DNA from: Cognataquiflexum rubidum
GTDB lineage: Bacteria; Bacteroidota; Bacteroidia; Cytophagales; Cyclobacteriaceae
Length of the DNA: 64,000 nt
NCBI RefSeq assembly: GCF_022538115.1
Contig: NZ_JAKZAL010000001.1
Span: forward strand, 124,001 to 188,000
Direction: 5' to 3'
The notes under the pieces were generated by a model, which made no database searches, was not told the DNA's origin, and worked only from the letters and a program-made list of their open reading frames with translations. Shown in pieces: positions 34,936 to 46,018 of the stretch (its first letter is position 1; every line of letters starts with the position of its first letter). The position numbers and the translations under genes are program-made.

Positions 34936-36051
34936 ATGAAGAATTCCCTGCTTTTCTTTTTGGCTCTTGTGATATTTGGATGTGCTAAAGAAAAAACTCC
35001 AGAGGAGGTTTTTCAGGCGGCCAAAGAAAAATTCTATGCCGCAGAGCAAGTCAGCTTTAAGCAGGTGATGCTGTGGGAAAATCCTTTATTGGGAGAAGTC
35101 GATACATTTTTATATGAGTTGAAGCTTCAAAAACATCCAAATATATACTTTGAATACAATTACATTGGCAGGAGAAAAGATTCAGAATTATCCTATCTGG
35201 ATGATGTATTGACCACCATCAATCACAAGGACAGCACTGTGACGATTCATTCAGAGGAAACCAAACCTGGATCTGAAAATTTTGCGAGTTCAAATACGTA
35301 CCTGGATTTTTCTCCTGTAAATCTTTTTAAAAAGTCACCATGGATTTATAAACAGGACACAGCCATCAATGGAAAAACCCACATGAACTTCTATTGGGTC
35401 CAAATGGATACCGTGATCAGCGAAAAGAAGATTTACCTAGAAAACAACATGTTTATCAATCCTACCAACCTGACTGTGAAATTGTTATCGCGCAGGTTGT
35501 ACCACGATGGAAAAAGAAGCCAATTGATTGAAAATGTTTTTGAGGAATATGAATTCTCCAAAATTAAAGACTCTTTGAGCATCCACCCACCCATGGGCTA
35601 CCTGTCAAAAATCGATGGACAAACAGACAAAGATTCTCCCAACATACTCGCAAAAGGTGAAATTGCTCCTGATTTTGAACTTAAAGACCTAGACGGAAAT
35701 ACAGTCAAACTTTCAGATTTCAAAGGTAAAAAGGTTTTGCTTGACTTCTCGATGATCAATTGCGGTTGGTGTAAAATCGCCTTAGAGGAATTCAGCAAAC
35801 CGAATTTCGAGTTTGCAGCTAACATAATTCCCTTGTATGTCAATCCCGTCGATCCCAAGGAAAAAATGGAGAAATACGTTTCCAGAGTGACTGTTCCATT
35901 TCCTGTGCTCATCGACGCCAAATCGGTGGGAGAAGCATACGGCGTGAGCGGATACCCCACCTTTTTTCTGATCGATGAGTCAGGGAAAATAGAAAATGTG
36001 GAAGTGGGCTATTCAGATGAATTGATGGTAAAATTGAACAAGGGAAGTTAA
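34936..36051 (+). CDS. TlpA-like thioredoxin lipoprotein
   Basis: 371 aa from the ATG at 34936 (a GTG lies 6 bp earlier). Lipobox VIFGC near residue 16. A 220-aa N-terminal domain of unknown type (FLYELKLQKHPNIYFEYNYI, LTTINHKDSTVTIHSE) resembles outer-membrane lipoprotein-sorting-like domains seen in other Bacteroidota thiol-disulfide oxidoreductases. The C-terminal AhpC/TSA-thioredoxin fold has APDFELKDLDGNTVKLSDF, the redox motif NCGWCK, and the cis-proline loop SGYPTFFLIDESG. Periplasmic thiol-disulfide exchange; partner unknown. Follows the NUDIX regulator by 105 bp, so it could share its transcript. Confidence 0.88.
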   Translation: MKNSLLFFLALVIFGCAKEKTPEEVFQAAKEKFYAAEQVSFKQVMLWENPLLGEVDTFLYELKLQKHPNIYFEYNYIGRRKDSELSYLDDVLTTINHKDSTVTIHSEETKPGSENFASSNTYLDFSPVNLFKKSPWIYKQDTAINGKTHMNFYWVQMDTVISEKKIYLENNMFINPTNLTVKLLSRRLYHDGKRSQLIENVFEEYEFSKIKDSLSIHPPMGYLSKIDGQTDKDSPNILAKGEIAPDFELKDLDGNTVKLSDFKGKKVLLDFSMINCGWCKIALEEFSKPNFEFAANIIPLYVNPVDPKEKMEKYVSRVTVPFPVLIDAKSVGEAYGVSGYPTFFLIDESGKIENVEVGYSDELMVKLNKGS

Positions 36052-36224
36052 GCGAACCTTATCTGTTTGTTTAGAAATCTTTCTGCTTAGAACTACTTCT
36101 ATAAAAAAATATCACCGAAATAGACGGCTATCAGCAAATATTCAAATGGCCAAAAAACGGTTTATTCACTCATAGGTATCAAAAGGGGAATCCATATTCA
36201 ACAATGAATCTTGGGCAAAAAAGC

Positions 36225-36258
36225 AAAAAAAAACCAGCCTTTTCGGGCTGGTTTTTTT
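36225..36258. terminator. Bidirectional terminator between TlpA-like gene and katG
   Basis: A9 CCAGCC TTTTC GGGCTGG T7: serves both converging transcripts. Confidence 0.9.
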
Positions 36259-36260
36259 CA

Positions 36261-38561
<2,301 letters not shown>

Positions 38562-38632
38562 TTATATTTTTAGACGAATCATTTATTTGTATAAAGATAC
38601 AACAGAATAAAGCGAGTCTAGGATCGCAATTT

Positions 38633-38647
38633 TCTATTGAATATAGA
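38633..38647. promoter_or_regulatory. TCTAT-n5-ATAGA palindrome upstream of katG
   Basis: Perfect 5+5 inverted repeat about 85 bp before the katG ATG. The same arms with a different spacer recur at 56716 beside the katG remnant. Size and T-n11-A ends fit a LysR-type (OxyR-like) site; the regulator itself is not in this window. Confidence 0.6.
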
Positions 38648-38869
38648 CAAAATCAATGATGTTTTAAATCCTATTACCGAAGCAAATCAAGCCTGTTTTT
38701 AAGTTTTTACTTGGAAAAAAAACCTCTTCAATAATTTAAGCTTAAATCCTAGGGTATGGCACAAAAAAAGTTGAATCAACTAAATAGATGAAACTGGCCT
38801 AATCAAAAATAAAAAGTGTTGCATTCAGATGACCTGCTTATGAAATTGAAAAAGGGAGGTTGAGACATC

Positions 38870-40489
38870 TCAATCCTTTGATCTCAAAGTTATCGTGCCC
38901 CCCAATGGTTTTGTCACAAAATCAGAATTCGGTCCAAACGTTTTTTGAAATCCGGCCTCCGTATACAAATGGACTTGATAAGGTTGTGGAAACCGTTCTG
39001 AACGGGCATTGTCGTGCACTCTGCTCGAAAATACATGTACAATTTGGATAGCTTCCATTCCATCCAATTTTGTATTTGGAATAATCAAATCGTCCAACCA
39101 CAGCGCAAATTTCTTAGGGTCTTTCCAACCTTCAAAAGTCTCAGAGGAAGGACTTGCCTTGACAGGTACTGATGGCGGTTCACGTAATTCGGATTTTTCA
39201 TTCTCAGTCAATTCAGAATACATTTTCTTGGTCTTGTTTCCGTTTTTATCCTGAATATAAAAAGTCGAGTTTTGATAGTAAAAATCCTTTTTCGAGGATT
39301 GACTCAACGTTTGGGGTTTAGCCTTTTGCTCAAGTTGGATATGGTCTATATGCTTGATCCCGTTGTCAAAAAGGGCATATTGCAAATCAGAAACAAAACC
39401 CATAGGGGTCTCCGGTTTTACGGTTAGTCTCGCTTTCGGCTTTGTTTTTTTCTTGGGGATTTCATTAATTACTTTTACTGCCTGAGATATGGTATATATC
39501 TTATTTCCAATTTCCACTTCACCATTTGCAAACAAAGTCAGGATGATATCAAAATCCTCTGTATTACGATCGGGCTTGACGTCATAGTAGAGCGTCTGTG
39601 GAATTTGGTCTTTATTTTGGGCGGAGACTTTTTCGCTTAAGATATAAACCAAAGCCCCGAGTACCGGCACCAAAGCTATAATCTTGATCCATTTTGTTGA
39701 ATTTGTTGTGTTGTGTTTCATCATTTCAAGTCTTTTTTTGGTGAGTGAAAAATTCAAACTACTTGCCAATCCAAAATTTTGTCCCGTCAAAACCATGGAT
39801 AAAAGCTCGAGTTTATATTTTTCGATAGGAATAATTTTCAATGCAGCTTGGTCAGCGATAAATTCATGGTTCAATTTGATGGCGGTCTTTACCCAATACA
39901 ATCCCGGGTGAAACCAAAAGAAAACCAAAAGAAATTCGACCAAAAGGTTATCCCAACTGTGCTTTTCCTTCACGTGGGTGGACTCATGAATCAGTATCGC
40001 ATCCGTAAATTTTTCGGCCTCAAAATCTGTATGGGAGACAAAAATATATTTCAAAAAAGAAAAGGGAGGGCAATCTTCATGAAGCATCACGAGGTTTTCC
40101 CCGCGGTATTTTATCAAAACATTCCGGTTTACTTTTTCAAATAAAATGTTGATATTCCTTATAAACCGGACCAACAATGCAAATGTGATCAACCCATAAA
40201 AAAGGATCAGGACCAGCTTCCAATCTAAGCTTTTTTCGGCATTGGAAACGACCGGCTGCATTCCCAAGCTTTCCACAGCAGGTACAAATTCTGTTGGCAC
40301 TTCAGGTTCAAACAGCGGCTGTGTGGTTGCAACTTCAATGGTATTTAAAGGTATCAGGAATGACACCACCACTGAAAACAGGAGGTAAAACCTGTTGAAA
40401 TGATACATGGCCTCTTTCTGCAACACCAAACGGTGAAACAACAGAAGGAGAAGCAGGCAGACCGCGGATTTGATGAAGTAAAGTGCCAT
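38870..40489 (-). CDS. M56-family (BlaR1/MecR1-type) membrane metallopeptidase
   Basis: 539 aa. Four or so membrane helices (residues about 5-22, 32-49, 90-108, 268-287) flank a zinc peptidase domain: HESTHVKEKHSWD (168-180, HExxH) and the second part LNHEFIADQAAL that supplies the third ligand. The exported C-terminal half (about 290-539) is not a penicillin-binding domain; it contains FDIILTLFANGEVEIGNK and GFVSDLQYALFDNGIKHIDH, reminiscent of TonB/energy-coupled or ExbD-like folds found on Bacteroidota M56 proteins. Its ATG overlaps the stop of the BlaI gene (TAATG). Expected to sense an envelope signal and cleave BlaI. Confidence 0.9.
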   Translation of the reverse strand: MALYFIKSAVCLLLLLLFHRLVLQKEAMYHFNRFYLLFSVVVSFLIPLNTIEVATTQPLFEPEVPTEFVPAVESLGMQPVVSNAEKSLDWKLVLILFYGLITFALLVRFIRNINILFEKVNRNVLIKYRGENLVMLHEDCPPFSFLKYIFVSHTDFEAEKFTDAILIHESTHVKEKHSWDNLLVEFLLVFFWFHPGLYWVKTAIKLNHEFIADQAALKIIPIEKYKLELLSMVLTGQNFGLASSLNFSLTKKRLEMMKHNTTNSTKWIKIIALVPVLGALVYILSEKVSAQNKDQIPQTLYYDVKPDRNTEDFDIILTLFANGEVEIGNKIYTISQAVKVINEIPKKKTKPKARLTVKPETPMGFVSDLQYALFDNGIKHIDHIQLEQKAKPQTLSQSSKKDFYYQNSTFYIQDKNGNKTKKMYSELTENEKSELREPPSVPVKASPSSETFEGWKDPKKFALWLDDLIIPNTKLDGMEAIQIVHVFSSRVHDNARSERFPQPYQVHLYTEAGFQKTFGPNSDFVTKPLGGTITLRSKD

Positions 40490-40854
40490 TACTTTTTATT
40501 TAAGAGGTTGTCAATATTGGCTTTGATTTCGATGAGTTCCTCATCGCTGAGTTGGGTCTTTTTTGTAAAAAAAGAGGCAAACTGAGCCGGTGAATCATTG
40601 AAGAAGTTTTTGATGAGCGCATTGATGTGCTTGGAGAAATAATTTTCTTTGGTCACCAGGGGGTAGTATTCACGTGAATTTCCAAATGTCTTGTAGGCCA
40701 CAAATTCCTTTTCCTGCATCCGTTTTAGCAAAGTTGAGATTGTCGTCGATGCGGGTTTTGGTTCTGGATATGCATCCAAAAGGTCTTTCATGAATGCGCT
40801 TTTAAGGCTCCAGAGATGGTTCATGAGTTCTTCTTCGGTTGGGGAAAGTTTCAT
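40489..40854 (-). CDS. BlaI/MecI/CopY-family transcriptional repressor
   Basis: 121 aa winged-helix repressor: LSPTEEELMNHLWSLKSAFM (HTH start), PKPASTTISTLLKRMQEKEF (recognition helix) and REYYPLVTKENY, then the dimerisation tail. Two TACAnnTGTA palindromes directly upstream are its expected binding sites. Forms a two-gene operon with the M56 protease, which overlaps it by one base. Target genes besides its own operon are unknown; in Bacteroidota this pair is not restricted to beta-lactam response. Confidence 0.93.
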   Translation of the reverse strand: MKLSPTEEELMNHLWSLKSAFMKDLLDAYPEPKPASTTISTLLKRMQEKEFVAYKTFGNSREYYPLVTKENYFSKHINALIKNFFNDSPAQFASFFTKKTQLSDEELIEIKANIDNLLNKK

Positions 40855-40874
40855 TGTCTAGATTTAAGATCGAT

Positions 40875-40890
40875 ATCTACAAATGTAGAT
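40875..40890. promoter_or_regulatory. BlaI-type operator 1
   Basis: ATCTACAAATGTAGAT: perfect palindrome with the TACAnnTGTA core of BlaI/MecI operators, 20 bp before the repressor ATG. Confidence 0.85.
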
Positions 40891-40901
40891 ATTAATTTTA
40901 A

Positions 40902-40917
40902 ATCTACAAGTGTAGAT
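40902..40917. promoter_or_regulatory. BlaI-type operator 2
   Basis: ATCTACAAGTGTAGAT, same core and arms as operator 1, centre-to-centre distance 27 bp, about 2.6 helical turns. Confidence 0.85.
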
Positions 40918-41025
40918 TGATTATTTTTCAGATTTTTTCAATTGGAAATTTTTACTTCGGACTTTAATAAAATAAACTTGCTGTATATCCGCCTTCTAAC
41001 CAGTATGCGATTTCTTACGGAATGG

Positions 41026-41147
41026 TCTCGGCAGGCTCAACCACCGGGATTTAAAGATGTTAATAGGGGGAGAGAGAAATGCGGCAAAGCCGCATTTCTC
41101 TCTCCCCCTTCAAGTCTAAAGTTATCCGTTCACCGAGCTTGCCGAGG
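41026..41147. repeat. Nested inverted-repeat element with a perfect 20-bp hairpin
   Basis: Inner part 41066-41108: GGGGGAGAGAGAAATGCGGC, loop AAA, and its exact reverse complement. Outer arms TCTCGGCAGGCTCAACC... (41026) and CGTTCACCGAGCTTGCCGAG (41127) are imperfect inverted copies. The region between is not coding. Looks like a MITE/REP-type element. Confidence 0.82.
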
Positions 41148-41229
41148 TGAAGAAAATTGGAATTTGGCTAATGGTATAAAAGCGGATAATCATAATGAAC
41201 TTTAAAAATGTTCTTAGAGCTATATGAAA

Positions 41230-41410
41230 TCGATCCTATTTTTTTTCAGCTACTTTTTTGCTTGACAAAAAAAGTAGCCAAAAAAGTCAAGACGGGCAAC
41301 CGCACAATCTGGCTATTAAAACTCCCGTTTTAATCCCTTATCCGCGCACAAGGGCGGAGTCGGCCTCCCGAAGCTTCGGGATCATTCCTCCCCACCTCAA
41401 ACCTATAAGA
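41230..41410. repeat. Second intergenic element with a CTACTTTTTTGC...AAAAAGTAG hairpin
   Basis: GCTACTTTTTTGCTTGACAA continues into AAAAAGTAGCC, a hairpin; then TCCCGAAGCTTCGGGA (palindrome) and CGCGCACAAGGGCGG. Related in layout to 14816-14912, read on the other strand. No ORF. Confidence 0.55.
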
Positions 41411-41571
41411 TTTTGTATTAGATAGAAAATTTTGAAAATAGTTAGGTACATAAGACAATACTGATATACATTTTTTAAACACCTCCCGATATTGGCATTA
41501 AAAAACATGGCTCATTCCAAAACCTTAAGGGTTGTTTTATCATTATAATTTTTTATTCCCAACTTGCTGCC

Positions 41572-42186
41572 ATGAATCTGAACCTCTTCGAACCGAGTAC
41601 TAACCCAAGCAAAAACCTACTTCCCAAAGGAGGAATCGTCAATTATTATGGGAAAATTTTCAATCCCAAAGAAGCTGATTTTTACTACGAGGTTCTCCTG
41701 AATACCATCGAATGGAAAAATGACGAGGCACACATTTTTGGGAAAAAGATCATCACCAAGCGTAAAGTAGCCTGGTACGGCGACCGGGAGTTTGAGTACA
41801 CTTACTCCAATACTACCAAGACCGCCCTGCCTTGGACCAAGGAACTCAAGACACTTAAAGAAGCCATCGAAAATGAAACCGGGGAGACTTTCAATTCCTG
41901 CCTGCTCAATCTCTACCATACCGGAGAGGAAGGTATGGCTTGGCACAGCGACGGGGAAACAGACCTCAAAAAAGACGGCGCGATTGGTTCCGTAAGTTTT
42001 GGGGCCGAGCGGAAATTTGCCTTCAAACACAAAGAATCCGCCGAGAAAGTGGAATTGGTTCTCGAACACGGGAGCCTGCTCGTGATGGCAGGCAAAACCC
42101 AAACGCATTGGCTCCACCGGCTACCTCCCACCAAGTTGGTCAAAAGACCAAGAGTCAACCTGACCTTCAGGACGATAGTTGGCTAA
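41572..42186 (+). CDS. AlkB-like 2-oxoglutarate/Fe(II) dioxygenase (ALKBH2/3 type)
   Basis: 204 aa. Iron ligands His125 and Asp127 (WHSDGE) and His182 (HWLHRLP); 2-oxoglutarate-binding Arg194 and Arg200 (RVNLTFR). FNSCLLNLYHTGEEGMAWHSD is the family core, and LPWTKELKTL and RKVAWYGDREFEYTYS are substrate-lid segments. It reverses alkylation damage on DNA or RNA bases. Monocistronic. It converges with the GH127 gene, the two stops being 23 bp apart. Confidence 0.93.
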   Translation: MNLNLFEPSTNPSKNLLPKGGIVNYYGKIFNPKEADFYYEVLLNTIEWKNDEAHIFGKKIITKRKVAWYGDREFEYTYSNTTKTALPWTKELKTLKEAIENETGETFNSCLLNLYHTGEEGMAWHSDGETDLKKDGAIGSVSFGAERKFAFKHKESAEKVELVLEHGSLLVMAGKTQTHWLHRLPPTKLVKRPRVNLTFRTIVG

Positions 42187-42209
42187 TCAAAAACACATTA
42201 TTACGCTGT

Positions 42210-44327
42210 TCATTCTACTTTGACTACCGGAAATTCTGTGATCCTGAGCGTCGTACAGCCATAAGGAACAAGAGTAATCTCCTTTTGCCTTTGGGTTATT
42301 TCATTCATGGACATGCTTTTAGGCAGGTTTTCAGGGAGCTGTGGCGCACTCTTGACGGTTCTCCATTCCGGTACATGAACACCTTTTAATCTCAGCTCGA
42401 TAGGCGCGTTTTCCAGATTCCATGGAAACTCCCCGTTCCAGTCATTTTCGATGATTTCGATATTGCCGCTCAGATTCGAAAGGGTGTTGGCTTCAAGGGC
42501 AAAATTCCAATCGCTTTTCGGAAAAACTTCCCAAAAGGCGCGGAAGCGGTCTTTTCTGTCTTTGATTTTATTTTCAGATTCGATTTTCAAACTGAAAACC
42601 AAAGGCCCTCTTTCAATAGAAACCAAGTCCCGATACCAGGTTGAGTACTTCAATTCCATGGGCAAGGTCAAAGTAACCTTGTCACCACTTTTCCAGGTCC
42701 GCTTCAGCACAGCCACTTGGCCGATAACTTCAAATTTCTCTTCGGTACCATTGACCTCAATTTTGGGATTTTGGGACCAAGCCGGAATCCTGAGGTGAAA
42801 AGGGAATAACGCATCTTCCGAAAGCTCCATGTCGAAATGGATGGTTTCACGAAAAGGGAATCCGGTGGTTTCTTTGATTTTGAGCATGGCTCCGTGGCCA
42901 ACGGTCATTTCTACGCTGCTCGGGGCATAGAGCAAAGCAGCCACTCCTCCATCCGGCGTCGCATAGAATAGATTCTGTACAAATTTTGGCCAAGATTGGT
43001 GCATATTGGTCGTGCAGCATGGATAACCCGAGAGCACCCCAAACACAAAATCCGTCCCCTCATGGTTGGTTTTCTCATAGGAAGTTTCAAGCTGATCGGT
43101 GAGTTCTACCTGGTTGGCGGCTTGGAAATATTGCCTTGTTTGGTAATCATCCGAAACCTGTGCAGGAAGGGCGTTGTAGGTGATTTTTTCAAGCAGGTCT
43201 GCGAATTCCATGTCTCCGGTTATCTTGAGAATGGTTTCCAGAGAAAACATTTCTTCGGCTATGGAGCACAACTCAACTCCCTGAACAGGATTATTTCCGT
43301 GCAGGGGTTCATCGCCTCCATACATTCCCTGTGCCTGCCCGTGATATTGCTGCAGGTCTTGAAGTGCTTTTTTGACTGCAGGCAAGGCTTGGGAGTCTTT
43401 GCTTTTTTGGAAATAAACCATCGGCTGTTTGAGGCTTTGGGCAACATTGACGGTATGCAGTCCGGGGACTTTTGACAAGGTCAGGTTTCCGATTTCTTCC
43501 TGATCAAAAGGAAAGCGCTTGATTTTATTGTAATGCCAGACATCTTGATATTGGACAGCATTTTCCGCATTGGTAAAAATCTGCTGCCAGGGAAAAGTCT
43601 GTTCCTGAATCAAATCCCCCAATTCCAACAGGAATGCATCTCCGGTGATATTATACAGCCAATAGACGACCATCAGGTTATCCCCTGCCCTGCGGTTTGC
43701 CCAAAGGGAAAGATAATCCAGAGGTTTTTCGGGAAGGGTTTTTAATTGGTATTGGAAATATTTAGTCAAAGCAGCTATTACCCGTTCATCGCCTGTGGCC
43801 TGATAGTATTGCTGCAGGACTTTGAGCATGACCATTTTTGGCCACCAATCCTCCCTTGGCCCTTTTTGGATTCCTTTTTCAGGTTCTGGTTCGGTCTCAA
43901 AAGGAATTGGTCCCAGGTAGCCTGATTCCGCCTGATTGGTAAGCGTCCACTCGATCCAGTTTTGTGCCTTTTCTGTGAGTTGCTCATCATCCAATATATA
44001 GGCCAATGGCAACAAACCATCTATCCAATAAGGACCTCTTTCCCATCCATCCCCATCTCCACCAAGCCAGCCACTTCGGGCACCAACCACCTCGGGGTAA
44101 ACCTCATCCAGGTGTCCAGTCAGTCCTTTGGCCATCCGCTGAAGTTGGTCCTGAAGCCAGCCTTCGGCCTTGATACTTCCGAGGGGCAATTCAAGATAAG
44201 GGGTGGGCTCTAAAGGTGCACGGTTGACAAGATAATGGGATTTTACGGTGGATTCCTGAGAAGAGTCAGTTTGGGAACATGCAACCAACAAGGTGCTCAG
44301 GATTAAAAAACAGGCTATTTTCTTCAT
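42210..44327 (-). CDS. GH127-like (DUF1680) beta-L-arabinofuranosidase-type lipoprotein
   Basis: 705 aa with lipobox Cys17 (LLVACS). The (alpha/alpha)6-barrel core has the GH127/GH146 zinc-cysteine active site: Glu352-x-Cys354 (GVELCSIAEEM) and Cys437-Cys438 (GYPCCTTNMHQ). Both pairs are intact. GWLGGDGDGWERGPYWIDGL is the N-terminal signature. C-terminal beta-domains complete it (RGPLVFSLKIESE). Likely removes L-arabinofuranose or a related sugar from a plant or algal glycan, at the outer membrane. It is a single gene, so substrate assignment is by family only. Confidence 0.9.
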   Translation of the reverse strand: MKKIACFLILSTLLVACSQTDSSQESTVKSHYLVNRAPLEPTPYLELPLGSIKAEGWLQDQLQRMAKGLTGHLDEVYPEVVGARSGWLGGDGDGWERGPYWIDGLLPLAYILDDEQLTEKAQNWIEWTLTNQAESGYLGPIPFETEPEPEKGIQKGPREDWWPKMVMLKVLQQYYQATGDERVIAALTKYFQYQLKTLPEKPLDYLSLWANRRAGDNLMVVYWLYNITGDAFLLELGDLIQEQTFPWQQIFTNAENAVQYQDVWHYNKIKRFPFDQEEIGNLTLSKVPGLHTVNVAQSLKQPMVYFQKSKDSQALPAVKKALQDLQQYHGQAQGMYGGDEPLHGNNPVQGVELCSIAEEMFSLETILKITGDMEFADLLEKITYNALPAQVSDDYQTRQYFQAANQVELTDQLETSYEKTNHEGTDFVFGVLSGYPCCTTNMHQSWPKFVQNLFYATPDGGVAALLYAPSSVEMTVGHGAMLKIKETTGFPFRETIHFDMELSEDALFPFHLRIPAWSQNPKIEVNGTEEKFEVIGQVAVLKRTWKSGDKVTLTLPMELKYSTWYRDLVSIERGPLVFSLKIESENKIKDRKDRFRAFWEVFPKSDWNFALEANTLSNLSGNIEIIENDWNGEFPWNLENAPIELRLKGVHVPEWRTVKSAPQLPENLPKSMSMNEITQRQKEITLVPYGCTTLRITEFPVVKVE

Positions 44328-44657
44328 AGGATGGAGGAATTATTTTGGGTATTCCAAGTTAATTATTTCCATCCTGAAAAAAAGAAAAAGAACTTGAATA
44401 TACCCTAGGCTACAAATTGGGATTGAAATCTAAATTCATCCAATCCTCAGTGTTTTTTCTCCAACTTGGTATATTTTTCTCAAAAAGGCACTCAGGGAAA
44501 ATTGAAAAAATGGGCTTTTCGTACAAATCATCCAAGAATTTAGATCTTCCCCAATTGGATTTTCTTTTATGAAAACGAAAAATTCAAACTTTACTTTTTC
44601 GTGATTTTTTTGTGATAACTGATGGGCAATTTTGATCAAAACAAAATCAAAACTATC

Positions 44658-45101
44658 ATGAAAAAAATAATCCTATTTCTAGCGGTGGTCATCTTTGCCG
44701 CATGTTCCGATGACACAGATCCAATAATCATCGATTCTACATTACCAAACGGGACCCTTTCAGTACTGCGAGCTGGAAATTTCACAGACCAAAACGGCGC
44801 AGGAAGTACAGGTACAGCCACTATCGGTACCGATACTCAAGGAACGGTTTTTTTGGCGTTCAACAATGCTTTTCGGACAGCCTTGGCCACAGGAACTGTG
44901 ACGGTTTACCTCTCTACCTCTGATACGTTTACCCCTGATCCGGGAAATGGCAATCCAAATTTATTGTTGGTAGGTCCTGTCAGAAATGCAGGTGAAAATT
45001 TCTTCAGAATACCATCAGGAGCCGATTTAGGGAAGTATTCCCATGTTATACTTTGGTGCGGATCTGTGGGCATTCCCTTTGGTAATGCAAGGTTGCAATA
45101 A
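44658..45101 (+). CDS. DM13-domain lipoprotein, copy 1
   Basis: 147 aa from the ATG at 44658 (the longer frame from 44622 lacks a signal until here). Lipobox FAACS. The mature protein is one DM13 domain: LRAGNFTDQNGAGSTGTATI, GTVFLAFNNAFRTALATGTV, TVYLSTSDTF and the conserved end HVILWCGSVGIPFGNARL, with the single cysteine in LWC typical of DM13. The DM13 family is annotated as an electron-transfer domain. First gene of a four-gene operon with a barrel, a Crp/Fnr regulator and a second DM13 lipoprotein. Confidence 0.87.
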   Translation: MKKIILFLAVVIFAACSDDTDPIIIDSTLPNGTLSVLRAGNFTDQNGAGSTGTATIGTDTQGTVFLAFNNAFRTALATGTVTVYLSTSDTFTPDPGNGNPNLLLVGPVRNAGENFFRIPSGADLGKYSHVILWCGSVGIPFGNARLQ

Positions 45102-45105
45102 TTAC

Positions 45106-45130
45106 CCAACAGCATCCCGGAGTACCCGGG
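45106..45130. promoter_or_regulatory. Short hairpin between DM13 copy 1 and the barrel gene
   Basis: GCATCCCGG AGTAC CCGGGGTGC: 9-bp stem with one G-T pair, without a T-run. It may reduce read-through or protect the first cistron so that the lipoprotein is made in excess. Confidence 0.5.
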
Positions 45131-45148
45131 GTGCTTAACTCTCCCATC

Positions 45149-46018
45149 ATGAAAAATATAAAACTCTTCCAGATTTTGGCATTGGTGTTTGTGGTACAGG
45201 AAGCAAGTGGTCAGAGTGGATGGACAAAAACAAAAGGCGAAGGTTTTTTCCAGACCTCATTTTCGACATTTAATTCCAAGGATTACTTCACCCTTGATGG
45301 CGAAAGGCTCGTTACCAACAGGTTTCACCAGCAAAGCATCGTCTTTTATGGGGAATATGGGGTGACGGACAAATTTACCATCATCACCAATCTGCCTTTG
45401 CAGAACTTCAACGGTTTTGAAACTACTGAAACTGTCTCAGGACTCGGCGACCTGAGACTGGAATTCAAACATTCCTTGCTCAAGAAATACTTCCCCTTGG
45501 CCATCAGCATCGCTCCCGAAATCCCGATTGGCAGGGCCAATAATTTTGCCAATAGTACGGTCAACGACTTTGAAAGAATCAATCTTCCGAGCGGCGATGG
45601 GGAATTCAATGTCTGGACTACATTGGCAACATCATTTGCATTGGGGGATATCCCGTTTTATGGATCCTTGTTTGGGTCATACAATTATAGGACTCAATAT
45701 GACGGGATTTCATTCAGTGATCAGCTTGCAGTTGGGGTGGAATTGGGTTATAAGATTGCCGACAAGGTCTGGTTCAATATCCGGATGAACGGACTGACTT
45801 CCGTTGACGAAATTACCGAAGTAACGGATTTTGTAAGAGGGGACGGCACGGAATACACAAGTTACAGTTTGGGTCTTAGCGCCCCGGTCTATAAAAAATT
45901 CCACCTGAGTCTTACTTACCGCAATTACAATGACCTCCTGTTTGATAGAAAAAACATCTATTCAGGGGGAGTCTTTGGTGTTGGAATCTTCTATAACCTC
46001 AAACCCCCGACAGAATGA
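45149..46018 (+). CDS. Outer-membrane beta-barrel protein (transporter-like)
   Basis: 289 aa from MKNIKLFQILALVFV at 45149, signal peptide ending ASGQ. Regular amphipathic strands fill the mature part (GFFQTSFSTFNSKDYFTLDG, FTIITNLPLQNF, AISIAPEIPIG, FWTTLATSFALGDIPFYGSL-like strands, LGLSAPVYKKFHLSLTYRNY), ending FYNLKPP. This resembles the 12-14-strand porin-like barrels annotated as transporter (MetA/FadL-like) in Bacteroidota. It lies between the two DM13 genes and overlaps the Crp/Fnr gene by ATGA. Confidence 0.78.
   Translation: MKNIKLFQILALVFVVQEASGQSGWTKTKGEGFFQTSFSTFNSKDYFTLDGERLVTNRFHQQSIVFYGEYGVTDKFTIITNLPLQNFNGFETTETVSGLGDLRLEFKHSLLKKYFPLAISIAPEIPIGRANNFANSTVNDFERINLPSGDGEFNVWTTLATSFALGDIPFYGSLFGSYNYRTQYDGISFSDQLAVGVELGYKIADKVWFNIRMNGLTSVDEITEVTDFVRGDGTEYTSYSLGLSAPVYKKFHLSLTYRNYNDLLFDRKNIYSGGVFGVGIFYNLKPPTE

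Noticed and set aside
42210-44327. Assigning the GH127 gene, sulfatase and GH20 to one polysaccharide utilisation locus
   Set aside because: They lie tens of kilobases apart, on different transcription units, with no SusC/SusD pair; they may target different glycans.
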